A stretch of DNA of 64,000 nt. Origin: Pyrenochaeta sp. MPI-SDFR-AT-0127 (Eukaryota; Ascomycota; Dothideomycetes; Pleosporales; Cucurbitariaceae). Positions 10,867 through 20,783 of this stretch are shown piece by piece. Position numbers and translations under genes: made by a program. The DNA lies in assembly GCA_020747015.1 (NCBI GenBank), contig JAGTJM010000047.1:1-64000 (forward strand), read 5' to 3'. The notes beneath the pieces were generated by a model. It made no database searches and was not told the DNA's origin. It saw only the letters and a program-made list of their open reading frames with translations. Every line of letters begins with the position of its first letter. Positions within the stretch are counted from its first letter, which is position 1.

Positions 10867-12168
10867 CTATTTCTTTCCCTCAACATACAACTCATACTCG
10901 TAGCTCGAGAATAAGAACGGTGATACTCCCTTGAGGTCGTTTTCGAACAGCGGTACACTCGCGTAGTACTAAGTCAGTTAGTAAGCGCTCTCTAACAGGA
11001 TAGTAGTTAAAAGACATACCTCGAATGTGCCATTCGAGCTCAAGCTGCCTGTCTGTGCCGTCCATCCCCAGACCAATGCACCATCGTCCTTGCGCTTGCT
11101 TGAAAATGTCTCTGTCATCAGCTCGTACCCGCTGAGCGCAGCGTTAAGGTACTTGTCCCCCTTGATGTACCCAAGACGCAGACTCTTGAATAGGCCGTAG
11201 ACAAACATGGCAGATGCTGAGCTCTCGATGTAGTTGCCGGACTTAGACTGGAAACCAGGGTCCATAATATTATACCACCCTTTATACTTGGGATCTTGGG
11301 CAGCAACAATTGCGTCAGTGAGAGATCGAAGGTATTTTAGCAAGCGTGCCCGTCCTGCGTGATTCTCGGGGAAGTAGTCGAGGGTGTCGACGAGCGCCAT
11401 AATGTACCACCCCACGGCGCGGCCCCAGACGTGTGGAGCGGCACCAGTCTTGGGGTTTGCCCAGATAGTCTTCTTACTATAATCGAATCCATGGAGGGGA
11501 AGGCCATTAGTACGGTTGCGATCGACGGTGGTGCCAGCATCGATCAAGTCAAATTGAAGCGCAATGTCATCCCAGGCGGTTGAATTTTCATGCTCAAACT
11601 CGTGGGTCCAGCGGGCGTAGAAGACGTCGAGCATATAGATGCCGTCCAACCACATCTGATCAATATAGACAGGGTAACGATGGTAAAAGCCACCATCTGG
11701 AGTGCGATGAGTGCGATCAATTTGCTTTTTTAAAACGCTCGCTGCTTTCTTGTATATCTCATTGCCACCCGTTAGGTTGTACAAATCGAGGAATGTATGA
11801 CCGAAGCGGATGTCATCAATGGAGTTGCTGTTGTTGTGCAACAGGATATCGTCGCCGTTCCATGCAGGATAGAGCACATAGTCGGTGTGGTGTTTCACAT
11901 AGTTCCGGTACTTCTCATCATGGGTACGTTCGTATGCGAGCAGTACTCCAGACAGGTAGGCTGAGACTGTATATGCAGATGTCGGTTCCACGCCGTGTTT
12001 GATCTGCGAATCGGCCATCCATGTCAGGTATCGTGGCTTGCCATGGAACTTTCCTGGCTTGATCTTCTCTTCAGGAGCGATGCTGAACCACCCATTGGGC
12101 AAATCGACTTTTGCAAGCGCCAATGACGCGCTGGTCAGGGCAACACTAGTGAACAGGATAGATTTCAT
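10867..12168 (-). CDS. GH105 unsaturated rhamnogalacturonyl hydrolase, secreted
   Basis: Two exons on the minus strand, 11020-12168 and 10867-10968, join across a 51-nt intron (GTATGT donor, CTTACTAAC branch site, TTAG acceptor). The product is 416 residues starting at the ATG that opens a clean signal peptide (MKSILFTSVALTSASLALA); an ATG seven codons earlier is possible. The (alpha/alpha)6-barrel family GH105 removes the unsaturated galacturonyl residue left by rhamnogalacturonan lyases. Visible hallmarks are WMADSQ, DDIRFG, HRYPVYIDQMWLDGIYM (with the conserved D of the active site), HVWGRAVGWY and ESSASAMFVYG. The terminal exon supplies the conserved ending GTFEYYASVPL with ENDLKGVSPF, which confirms the intron. 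With GH78 and GH43 further along, it points to pectin side-chain breakdown. Confidence 0.93.
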
Positions 12169-14176
12169 GACGAAAACAAATGAGACCAATCGTTAACCCA
12201 GAGAGAAAAGAGACGAGTGAGGCAGCCATTTCGTTGCACATTCTGCATTCACTTTATATTTAAGATTTCCGAGATTTCCTATACAGGCGGATTATACGGA
12301 TTTGCTCTCTTTCCAAGGTTGAAGATCCAAGAATCTTTGGTACTTGGCAACGGAAAATTGCGCATAGAAACAAGTCATCGCCTTTGCCCCGGGATGAATT
12401 CAACTTCCCCCAAGACAGGAAGGTGGGCAATCTATACCCGAGGTGCTTTCTCGGCCTCATTGGATCATATATATGGACGGAAGAATTGAGTGGGGGTGGT
12501 GGGGTGGGCCTTGGCACATGCGGGGAACGAGATGAGTTTGTTGTTGGCGACCTAAAATGGAACATTTGTTGGGGATGCGTGCAAGGTTCGGACGGCTGAG
12601 CGCAAAATTAAAATATCATACATTGCAAACATCCTGGGGGTATTTGCCATAACGGCATTTTCGCCGTCTGAAATCCAATCAAAAGCTGAATATGGTCGCT
12701 AACGGTCTGGATACGAGGAAAGGCCTTTGGCACCGAGTATCGCCAAGAGCAACCGACAAGGCCGCCATTGATTGTGATAAAAGTCCTGAATTACACAGTA
12801 GCCTGCTTGCAAAATATTTTCACGAGGTATCAAGTTAAAGCAAGAAAAAATGTCTCCGCATCCTTGTTTACCAGGTTGTATACATATCCGCAGATGATTC
12901 ACATATCGGCTCGTTTATGGAGCTGAGAGAACTCATGATAGCGAAAGACGGCCACTACTGCTCTATGATGTTATGCATAACCTGGAGTGTATCTTTACTA
13001 GTTATGATTAACCGAAGGATGTACGTGGATTGAACACCGGAAACCTACTTAGGTGGATCTAAGAGGGTATTGTGTTCTGCACGTATTTGCCCAAGCTTTT
13101 GGATTTTGCAGCTGGGGGGTATCTTTGGAGATCTGAGGAATCCATGATGTAACGACCGTACCTACTTCGCATGATGTTATTATGTTTACGGAATGCGAAA
13201 GTAATTATGTTTGGAATCTAGTTATTAGCTAATATTCGGTGCTTCTGCTGCCCGTTCGCGTTATTGAATGTGTACTTGACAAGGATAGCCCCTCTAAGCA
13301 CAGTACGCTCTAGTCCTTGAGAATCTCGTTCACCAAAGCTATGTATTAGGTGTAAATGAAGCCGAGCAAATTGTCTAGCTAGTATAAGTCGACTACTTTC
13401 GCTACATTTCTCCGCATAGCTTGGCGGTTTGACGCTTACCAAACCGTGCATTAGCGCTCGTAGAGTCTGCGCAAACACGTCCGTGGACATGCGCTACAGA
13501 CTATAATCAAAGTGTAGGCAATACAAAGGGGAAGTCAGCCTTATGGTTCGGTTGGCGCACTCTGTCTGTGCTGTATATAATCTGCTAATGCAATTGGACG
13601 CAAGCCTCGAAGGACAACCCTATTTCATCCACGATCGCTGATTCATAGCCCTGATCGTGGTAATTCTTAAAGCTGGCGTTTCTCAAAGTGATCGCCACGA
13701 GAGCGCACGTGCCTCCATAGGGAATTATGTTCCTCAAACGATGGACGCCCCTTGCCAACACCGCCCCTGCCTACATATCCCAAGTCCATGGGCCAAAGAC
13801 ATGTGGGCCCCTATTTAATGCGACAAGCCTCTCATGTATATATGCATGCTATTTATCTGTGTCAAATCAGGCTGAAGGAGATCGTTCCTAGTTTGCGCCA
13901 TTCTGGGGCTTGGGCGATCTGACTGAGGTCAGCCCGTTTCAGCCTTGCCCTAGGACGACTTTCTCGCAACGCCCTGGGCTTGCATGTTTGTCCTGCGAAG
14001 TACAGGAGTTGAGCTGTGCTACAGGATCTAATGACAAGGCAGCATGGCTGGTATGTGCAGATGTATGGAAGGCAAGAAGGTAGAATACTTAATCCGTGAC
14101 TTCCCACGTTCACAGTGACAATGCTATAAGGAAACGCGTTTAAAACTTGTATAAAACTTTGCAGAAATAACAAATC
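12169..14176. other. intergenic, no supported gene
   Basis: Two kilobases between the divergent GH105 and CorA-like genes. A 90-codon frame at 13218-13490 (minus) has no recognisable domain, signal peptide or intron and is not called. A short hairpin (CCACGATC / GATCGTGG) lies at about 13628-13660. Confidence 0.5.
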
Positions 14177-15796
14177 ATGTCGCCAGCAACAGACACGAGT
14201 GCGAATTTCGGAGACAAGGAACCGCTGCACAACCGTCTGCCTAGCGGATGCACATCGCCATTTCATTTCCTCGATGAGGACGAGTCTGAGTATATGAAGT
14301 TGATTCAAAGGCCAATTCGAGATTTCTTCCCAACATTCGCCGCAGCATTCGAGGAACAATCGCCAGCTGAGCGTGAACGGGGAAGATGTGCGTTAATAGA
14401 TTTCACACCCCAAGGCTGCAAGATCACCTCTTTTGTAGACTCGGCGGACCTGAACAACTCTCTAGCAGGAACTCCATCGTCTCACAACTACATCCCTGGG
14501 AAAGCCCCTCAACGACGACTTTTTATCCTCGAAGACCTTCCCTGTAATTATATCCTAGCTCTAGGCTCAAAACTTCGGGTACCTCCAAGCTTTTTCGCTG
14601 GTCACTGGAATGACCCAGCATCCTCCACATTCAATCATCGTAATCCATTTCAGAGATTCTCTCTTCCACAGTTCCAAATACGCTACGCCGCTGCCAATCA
14701 AGTTAGGGTAGACGACCACGCACAATCAGACAATGGGCTCATGCGTCTATACGCCTTCAATACAAATGTTTCTCGTTATTTCCACGAGTTCAGTCCAAAG
14801 GGCGTAGCTTATGACGAAGTATGGAGTTATCACGTCATGTCCTTCTGGGCCAGCCAAACTAGGGGAGACGGGTCATGGGATGCAGTCTTGCTCGTTGATC
14901 CGCCACCAGAAAAGTTTGTCCGATGTCTCACCACATGGAGATTAATTCCACTTCGGCCAAGGTGGCAATCCGAATCATCAAGTCACTTTCTTAATCCGCC
15001 ACTGGACGATAATCGAGAACTTTCTAACAACCCTGCCAACTGGAAGAACCAATACAGAAAGTCACAGTATATCTCGATGTTCAACGATATTGTGCAATTT
15101 TACTCTTCTGGCGATTTTCCATACTCAAACACAGTCAGCCCTCTATGTGCTGTCGAACTTCCGCGTAAACTTGTCATATCCACTATGATTGCTTATATCC
15201 GGGGGCGTTACCTTAACCTAGTCACCTTCCAAAGGACCCAACAACGGCCGCATACTCTGCGCAGCAATTATCTCTGCAACTTTTCCAACAGTAGCTTCTC
15301 ATCCTGGAGTGACGAGTTCTTCGACTTCATGTTTGGCGCGTGCGCTGCGATGAAGGAGTTCAAACGTGAGGTCGAGGAAGACATGACAGCGCTAGGCCTC
15401 GATACTCAATCATATGCCGCTCCGCAATGGGAAGTCGACGGATGGAAAAGTTTCCGCGATTTGACATGCGCGGTAGAAGAGATGACAGTCGCATTTGCAG
15501 CCAACTATCTTTCGTATATCACGATCTAGGAGGCGCACACAAGCAATAGAAGTGCACATAGCCTATCAAAGATCACCATGCTTACGATGTTATTCATCCC
15601 GCTGTCGACAGTGGCAAGCATCTTCTCTATGGGCGAAGAATTTCTACCTGGAAAGGCGAGAGCGTGGGTTTTCTGGGCTGTAACGGTCCCGGTGCTGATT
15701 ATACTTGCTCTTTCCTATTGGCATCAGAAGCTCATGAAAGTTTGGTACGAAAAACAAACTATATTCCTAGATTCTAAGAAGAAGAGACAAATCTAG
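14177..15796 (+). pseudogene. CorA-like divalent-cation transporter-type membrane protein with in-frame TAG
   Basis: One frame runs from the ATG at 14177 to a TAG at 15527-15529 (codon 451) and resumes in the same frame to the TAA/TAG region at 15794-15796. Joined, it would be 539 codons. The first 450 residues are the large soluble N-terminal domain of fungal CorA-like proteins. The two C-terminal membrane helices lie after the stop: about residues 468-485 (MLTMLFIPLSTVASIFSM) and about 496-515. This is the normal CorA topology, and the family's GMN loop is here SMG, as is common in fungal relatives. The TAG sits where CAG or similar would keep the protein whole, for example after one C-to-T change. 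No good intron removes it. It is therefore a fresh pseudogene, a readthrough case or a sequence error. Confidence 0.75.
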
Positions 15797-16131
15797 GACG
15801 CGGTCTCAAACATGGGCGTCTCAGGCCTTGTAGTTGCAGGCGCAATATGGGTTGGTCTGTCAGTTCAATCTTTTGTCATTTGTCCGCACTCTGTCTTCTT
15901 ATGTGGCGATTGCCTTGTCAAGACTTCCTTTTATTTTTATTTACAGAACATACCTAGCGGCTAGAAAACATGGTTTTGGGGAGATCCAGCAAGATCGACA
16001 ACAGAACCAAACATTTCTCGGAAAGGAGATCGGATCATACACAGAGTATATTGCAGTTCTAGGCTAGGGCGAAATTAAATCAGTCTTGCGTTCCAACAGC
16101 ACAATCGCTACCAGTAGCTTGAAGACGACTA
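15797..16131. other. convergent intergenic stretch
   Basis: Gap of 335 bp between the 3' ends of the CorA-like gene and the oligopeptide transporter gene. A 77-codon frame inside shows no domain. Nothing else seen. Confidence 0.5.
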
Positions 16132-18678
16132 TTAGTCTAATGCAAAGCATCTCTCTACACTATCCGCGTTATTACCCCACCATTTCGGCATACGTATCTG
16201 TTTTCCACTTCCAAAGAACAAGAATATAAGCAACATGTTCAGATTGAACGCTGCATCTAGTGCCGCGGCAACAATATAATTATATCTCTTCCACAGCTTG
16301 AGATGGTACCGGAAGATCCAGTACATGGCGATGAAACCTCCAACGAACGAGCTGAAATAACCGGTAGAGATATTACCATAGAATACTGACATTCCGGAGA
16401 AGAAGATTGTAGTATTCCAGAGATGGAACTTGAGTTTGGATCTCGGAAATGTGCGGTGAAGGGAGTATACTACCAGAGGCAGCAACGCACCGAATAGAAA
16501 TGCGTACGGTAGTGGGCGAAATATCTTTTGGCTGAACATTCTCGTCGGGCCAATGACGGCGTATTGAACCCCAAGTGTATTGGATGAGACGAGAGATTGG
16601 CCTGTCCACTGGTTTAAAGGATCCTTCTTAGCCCCGGAGAGATAGTCGAACTTTGTGTTCAAAACCCATCGTACGACGCCATAGTTGATCGGTATCCCAA
16701 GTATGCTACCGAAAATCTGACTGAAGAATACCGTGCGTGGTGGTATGTGCATGTAGTGACCAATTCGTTGGTCTTGAAGCATGTACTGCGCCCTGTACCA
16801 TGCGTCGCCGGCAATACTACCGTATACGGAGGGACCACATGGATGATGATGGCCTTTTCCAGCCGCAGTTTGTACCATGTACCCGTACATTAGCTCATTG
16901 AAGTCACCGATGGCAACTTGATAGTTCGAGATGGCGTAGAGGTAGCCAAGAGGAACAACAACGACAATGCCTGTCGCCAGTCCAACAACCACGGTCCAGA
17001 CTGGAATGAAGAGATGGCCTGAACCTACGATAGCGAATATGATTATAGCTCCAACGACGAACAGCAGTCCGAACCACCACGCAGGCACCTCTTTGTAAGA
17101 CCGTTGTAGAACATTGAGCCGGTCAGTGTATTGATGATGAATGTTCGGTTGAGTGGTTCCATTCGCTGACTGTTGTTGTGCAGCCTCCTTCCTAGCTTTT
17201 CGAGCTTCTGCATTCTTTCTCAATGTCGCAAGGACACCTGGTGCGCCAAACGTGGCCATCCAGACAAAGGCGGAGGGAAGTTTGGCGTAACTGAAGAAGG
17301 TTCCCCATATATTTTGGAGGCCCATGTATACAGGCCCATACTCCTCATACGCAGTCTGATTCAGGCTGAAATCGTTGTTCATGATTTTCAGTGTCGGATA
17401 CTTCGTCCCGTTGGCTGTGAGGAGCGAATTGGACATAAGCCCGTGCTTGTACGATCCAAGCTTGCCCCATTTTGCTGCAGGAAGCAGAACCCAGCAATTG
17501 AATGCGAAAGCGAGGAAGAGAATGACTTGCGTCCAGAATGGTGTGATAAGAATCGAAGATCCGTTCCAATTGATGTTGGACCAATCAAGAGATAGGTTCA
17601 TGAAGCCCATTCCGCCAAGTCCAGATCCGATGAAGTTTGCAACCGGGTTCTTCGGAGCTACCCAGCAGAGAAATGCAAGTGAGGAAGTCAAGGGGAAGAC
17701 ATACTCTGGTAGGAATTGCCACAGTGTCATCCCGATCAAACACGAGAAGAAGACAATCATCTGCCGTTTCGCGAGACGGCTCTGGCGATCCTGCTTGCGA
17801 AAGGTCTCGAACAGGGTGGTCTGCATCAAGGCCTGAGGCCAAATGTACTCAGGTTCCCATAACAGCATTGTACGAGCGATTGCAGCGATGGCATAACCCA
17901 CCCACACGATGGCCATCATGAAGAAGATTGCAACGGCTGGGTGAATCCTGGTGTCGTAGTAGAGCTCGGCCATTGAGATGGGTGTATATGCAAGGTTGTA
18001 TGTTGCACCTGAGGCAGCAGTCAATGTGACCAGAACATGCTCCTTGATGCTCCAAGGTGCGGGGTTGAGATTGAATCCATAGCCAAAAGGAAGCATGACC
18101 TGCCAGGCGGGGAGGAAATCGGCGAGAAAATGGCCGGCATAGTGACATCCAATTTGCACGAAGAAGATCGAATAAGGGGCTTGCGTTGTGCGAAAATGGC
18201 TCATCTGCGACAGGAAAGCGCCTGGTACAACGAAGAAGATGGCGAGGACGAAATAGCGAAAGGTGATGGTAGGAAGAGCGGGATCATCCTCAAGAGATAC
18301 GAGCTGGCGGACGATAAGAGGAAGCTGTGCGATTTCTGGGTCATCATGCGCTTCTTCCTCGATGGTTGCGGTATCGTCTTCGCGGTCGAGGGCCGATCGC
18401 GTGGCAGACGAGGCGCCGCTGAGATGGGCTTGTTTCGCCAACAGCACGGGACTGGAAGACGCGCTAATGTCAATGCTTGTCGTCTTGGCCTGATGCTTGT
18501 TGTCAGTAAGCTCTGGGCTTGCTACGCTAGCTCCAGGCTTGTCGTCTGTAAGCTCCGAAGCTGAAGCCATGGCTGTATCTGCTTGCTGTATTGTGTCGTC
18601 CAATTTCTTCCCTTGTTCGCTATTTAACTGCCAGATGAACTCGTCCTTCTTCCTGATAGCGACATCAGTGGAGCGCAT
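16132..18678 (-). CDS. OPT-family oligopeptide transporter
   Basis: Single-exon membrane protein of 848 residues that would import tetra-/pentapeptides or related substrates with protons across the plasma membrane. The frame extends upstream to 18837 only from a non-ATG codon, so I take the first ATG, 18678. The first 130 residues are a hydrophilic cytosolic tail with an imperfect duplication of ELTDxK. After the acidic DDPEIAQLPLIVRQLV stretch follow about a dozen hydrophobic segments. Family hallmarks are NPAPWSIKEHVLVT, the long central hydrophilic loop (KNAEARKARKEAAQQQ), ISNYQVAIGDFNELMYGY, and IPPRTVFFSQIFGSILG followed by GVVRWVLN. It belongs to the peptide-transport branch rather than the metal-nicotianamine branch as far as motifs allow. 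The sequence is intact. Confidence 0.93.
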   Translation of the reverse strand: MRSTDVAIRKKDEFIWQLNSEQGKKLDDTIQQADTAMASASELTDDKPGASVASPELTDNKHQAKTTSIDISASSSPVLLAKQAHLSGASSATRSALDREDDTATIEEEAHDDPEIAQLPLIVRQLVSLEDDPALPTITFRYFVLAIFFVVPGAFLSQMSHFRTTQAPYSIFFVQIGCHYAGHFLADFLPAWQVMLPFGYGFNLNPAPWSIKEHVLVTLTAASGATYNLAYTPISMAELYYDTRIHPAVAIFFMMAIVWVGYAIAAIARTMLLWEPEYIWPQALMQTTLFETFRKQDRQSRLAKRQMIVFFSCLIGMTLWQFLPEYVFPLTSSLAFLCWVAPKNPVANFIGSGLGGMGFMNLSLDWSNINWNGSSILITPFWTQVILFLAFAFNCWVLLPAAKWGKLGSYKHGLMSNSLLTANGTKYPTLKIMNNDFSLNQTAYEEYGPVYMGLQNIWGTFFSYAKLPSAFVWMATFGAPGVLATLRKNAEARKARKEAAQQQSANGTTQPNIHHQYTDRLNVLQRSYKEVPAWWFGLLFVVGAIIIFAIVGSGHLFIPVWTVVVGLATGIVVVVPLGYLYAISNYQVAIGDFNELMYGYMVQTAAGKGHHHPCGPSVYGSIAGDAWYRAQYMLQDQRIGHYMHIPPRTVFFSQIFGSILGIPINYGVVRWVLNTKFDYLSGAKKDPLNQWTGQSLVSSNTLGVQYAVIGPTRMFSQKIFRPLPYAFLFGALLPLVVYSLHRTFPRSKLKFHLWNTTIFFSGMSVFYGNISTGYFSSFVGGFIAMYWIFRYHLKLWKRYNYIVAAALDAAFNLNMLLIFLFFGSGKQIRMPKWWGNNADSVERCFALD

Positions 18679-19542
18679 GGTGCGATGGCCAAGACTATGC
18701 CCGACTTGGCAGCTACTAAAAATCGTTTTCGCCGCCAGTGAGGAATTATGGTTCCCAGCGGCAGTTCCATCCAGTGGCCGCCGCGCGTTAAACTGTCGAT
18801 CCTTGCAAGCTATCGAACGTGCTCTCGTACTAAACAATGTGCTTTGTCACTATGGAGTAAATTTCCTCGCCGGCGAAGAGACAATATTTATGCTGCGAAC
18901 TATTTGAAATTGTGCGAATAGAGTCGATATTAGGTGTTATTGGCGGGGATTAAAGCAACTGCTCTAGAAGTAAGAAAATATCAAGAATAGAGGGGAGCGA
19001 AGACGATTAATACAGCGATTTTAATGCTACTGCTACTGCGAAAGGCGAGTACTCGTACGGCTCAGAAGAACGAGCCCGCGAATGTTGCTATTTTACACAT
19101 CTTCATACAGGTAGGTGTGCTCCCAACAAAACATTATGACACCCTAATAGGCACGAGGAGGACTAGAAACCATTTATTCTGATGCGCCACAACCTTTCAT
19201 TGATTTCGGTCTACCGTATTTGTACTAGTCAGCTCGTAGCCATAGTCCTCCGAATCAGAAGGCATGCATATGTCCAATTCTCGCCTGAGCATGTTTATCC
19301 CTAAGTCCTGTGCCATATACAGATTTAGTGTGCCATATATATAAACCAATTAATCGCTAATTCTTGCCCTTACAGTTTGTTCCCAAAGTGTAGAGTGAGG
19401 CATGGAAATTCAAATGGTCATTTGACAAGGGAGAGTGATGGGTGAACAAATCATTAAGCTATGGTTTAAGCATCAGCGCTAGGAGAAGTCCTCTTCCCTC
19501 TTCATGCCAAATATTACGACTTCAGAGAAATCCCGGCTAGAT
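18679..19542. other. intergenic, no supported gene
   Basis: Promoter side of the oligopeptide transporter gene and 3' side of the lactonase-like gene, which lie head-to-tail on the minus strand. No open frame with a domain and no RNA gene seen. Confidence 0.5.
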
Positions 19543-20783
19543 TCATTCATACCATTGCACGAATGCAACCTGTCCACTCAATGTCTGCGAACCAACTTTC
19601 CCGCCATCTGCTTCGCTTATGATCTTGCCAGATCTAATGTCGCGTTTCCATACAACAACTGTGTTGTTACCTTGGTGTCCAACGGCCACCCTATCGCCCT
19701 TTCTATTGAGACTGAACTGTCGTGGCAGATATCCACCTGAAGGCGCAGTCTGCACCAGGCTCAGCGTTCCGTCTTGATTGAGCTTGAAGGTGGAGAGGGT
19801 ATCACTGGGGCCAGTCCGGAAGAGAGGAGACGAGGCAAAGGACCGCTCTCGACTAGCCACGATGAGAAAGCGGGAGTCTGGAGAGATGGCAATTTCGCTT
19901 GTAGGTGCTGTGTTGGAAGGTAATTGAGCATCGAGAGCGGGCACATCGAAAACTTTCGTGAACGATAATCCCGTGCCTGTATATGTAACCTTGTACGAAT
20001 AAACCTTCTGGCTGAGCTCCCCGTTGAAGAATAGGAACAATTCTCCGTGCCTTTTATATGACTTCCAGAACACGGCGTGCCTTGGTCCAGCTCCTGGTTC
20101 CGTGACGAGTGGGCTCAACTCTGTCAGTGGTGCGATATTTTCCTTGTCGTACTTGAATACACGGATGAGGTCACCACCAAGGTCTGGAATTAAGATAAAC
20201 TGCCCGGTTGGATCCAGGATGACGTGGTGTGAGAAACTGCGGTCCTGGCGGGAGGGAATCGGACCTGTCTGGCTGATGTTTGGGTATATGATTTGTAGCG
20301 GTTCGTCCAAATCTCCATTTTGACCAAATGAGTAGACTGCTATCGCACTTCTGTTGCTATTCTATAATTAGCCTGAGAGCTTTGACATCTTGATTCAAAC
20401 TGTGTAGCTTACTACGACGCCGTCACATAACCTCTTTTACCACCAACATCAAAGTACTGCCCTGCCACAACCCCAAATGGAGCACTGACTCTATCAATTT
20501 TGGTCAGAACCCCCTGTTTTCCGACAGCGAACGAGTTCAAGCTTCCTTGCGTCGCGTTTCCTACACCGCGATTCAAACAGTACAGAATCTTATTGTGGGC
20601 ATCGAGAGTCAGCCACGAGGCATTATCGGCGCAGTCAACGGTGTTGGACGTGACCGCAATGCTGGAGTTCTGGAGAGATAGAGAGGTTAGGTTGCCATTT
20701 GACTGTGCTGCGAATAGGATATTTTTGTTTGCGATGATGGACGTCGCCCAGACGACTGGGAGGAAGAGAGACAAGCCACGCAT
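19543..20783 (-). CDS. secreted lactonase-type seven-bladed beta-propeller protein
   Basis: Two exons, 20413-20783 and 19543-20356, join across a 56-nt intron (GTAAGC donor, GGCTAAT branch site, ATAG acceptor). The join reads GGKRGYVTASYNRSAIAVYSF without interruption. The product is 394 residues from the ATG at 20783, which opens a signal peptide (MRGLSLFLPVVWATSI); an ATG 12 codons upstream is possible. The repeated pattern (NxxxS.LTLDAHNKILYCLNR, DRSFSHHVILDPTGQFILIPDLGGD, EIAISPDSRFLIVASRE, RQFSLNRKGDRVAVG) is typical of the 6-phosphogluconolactonase/carboxymuconate-cyclase propeller fold. In secreted fungal members the substrate is usually unknown, so I do not assign a specific reaction. 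Confidence 0.9.

Noticed and set aside
13218..13490. 90-codon minus-strand frame
   Set aside because: No recognisable similarity, no intron or signal peptide; within what random sequence gives.
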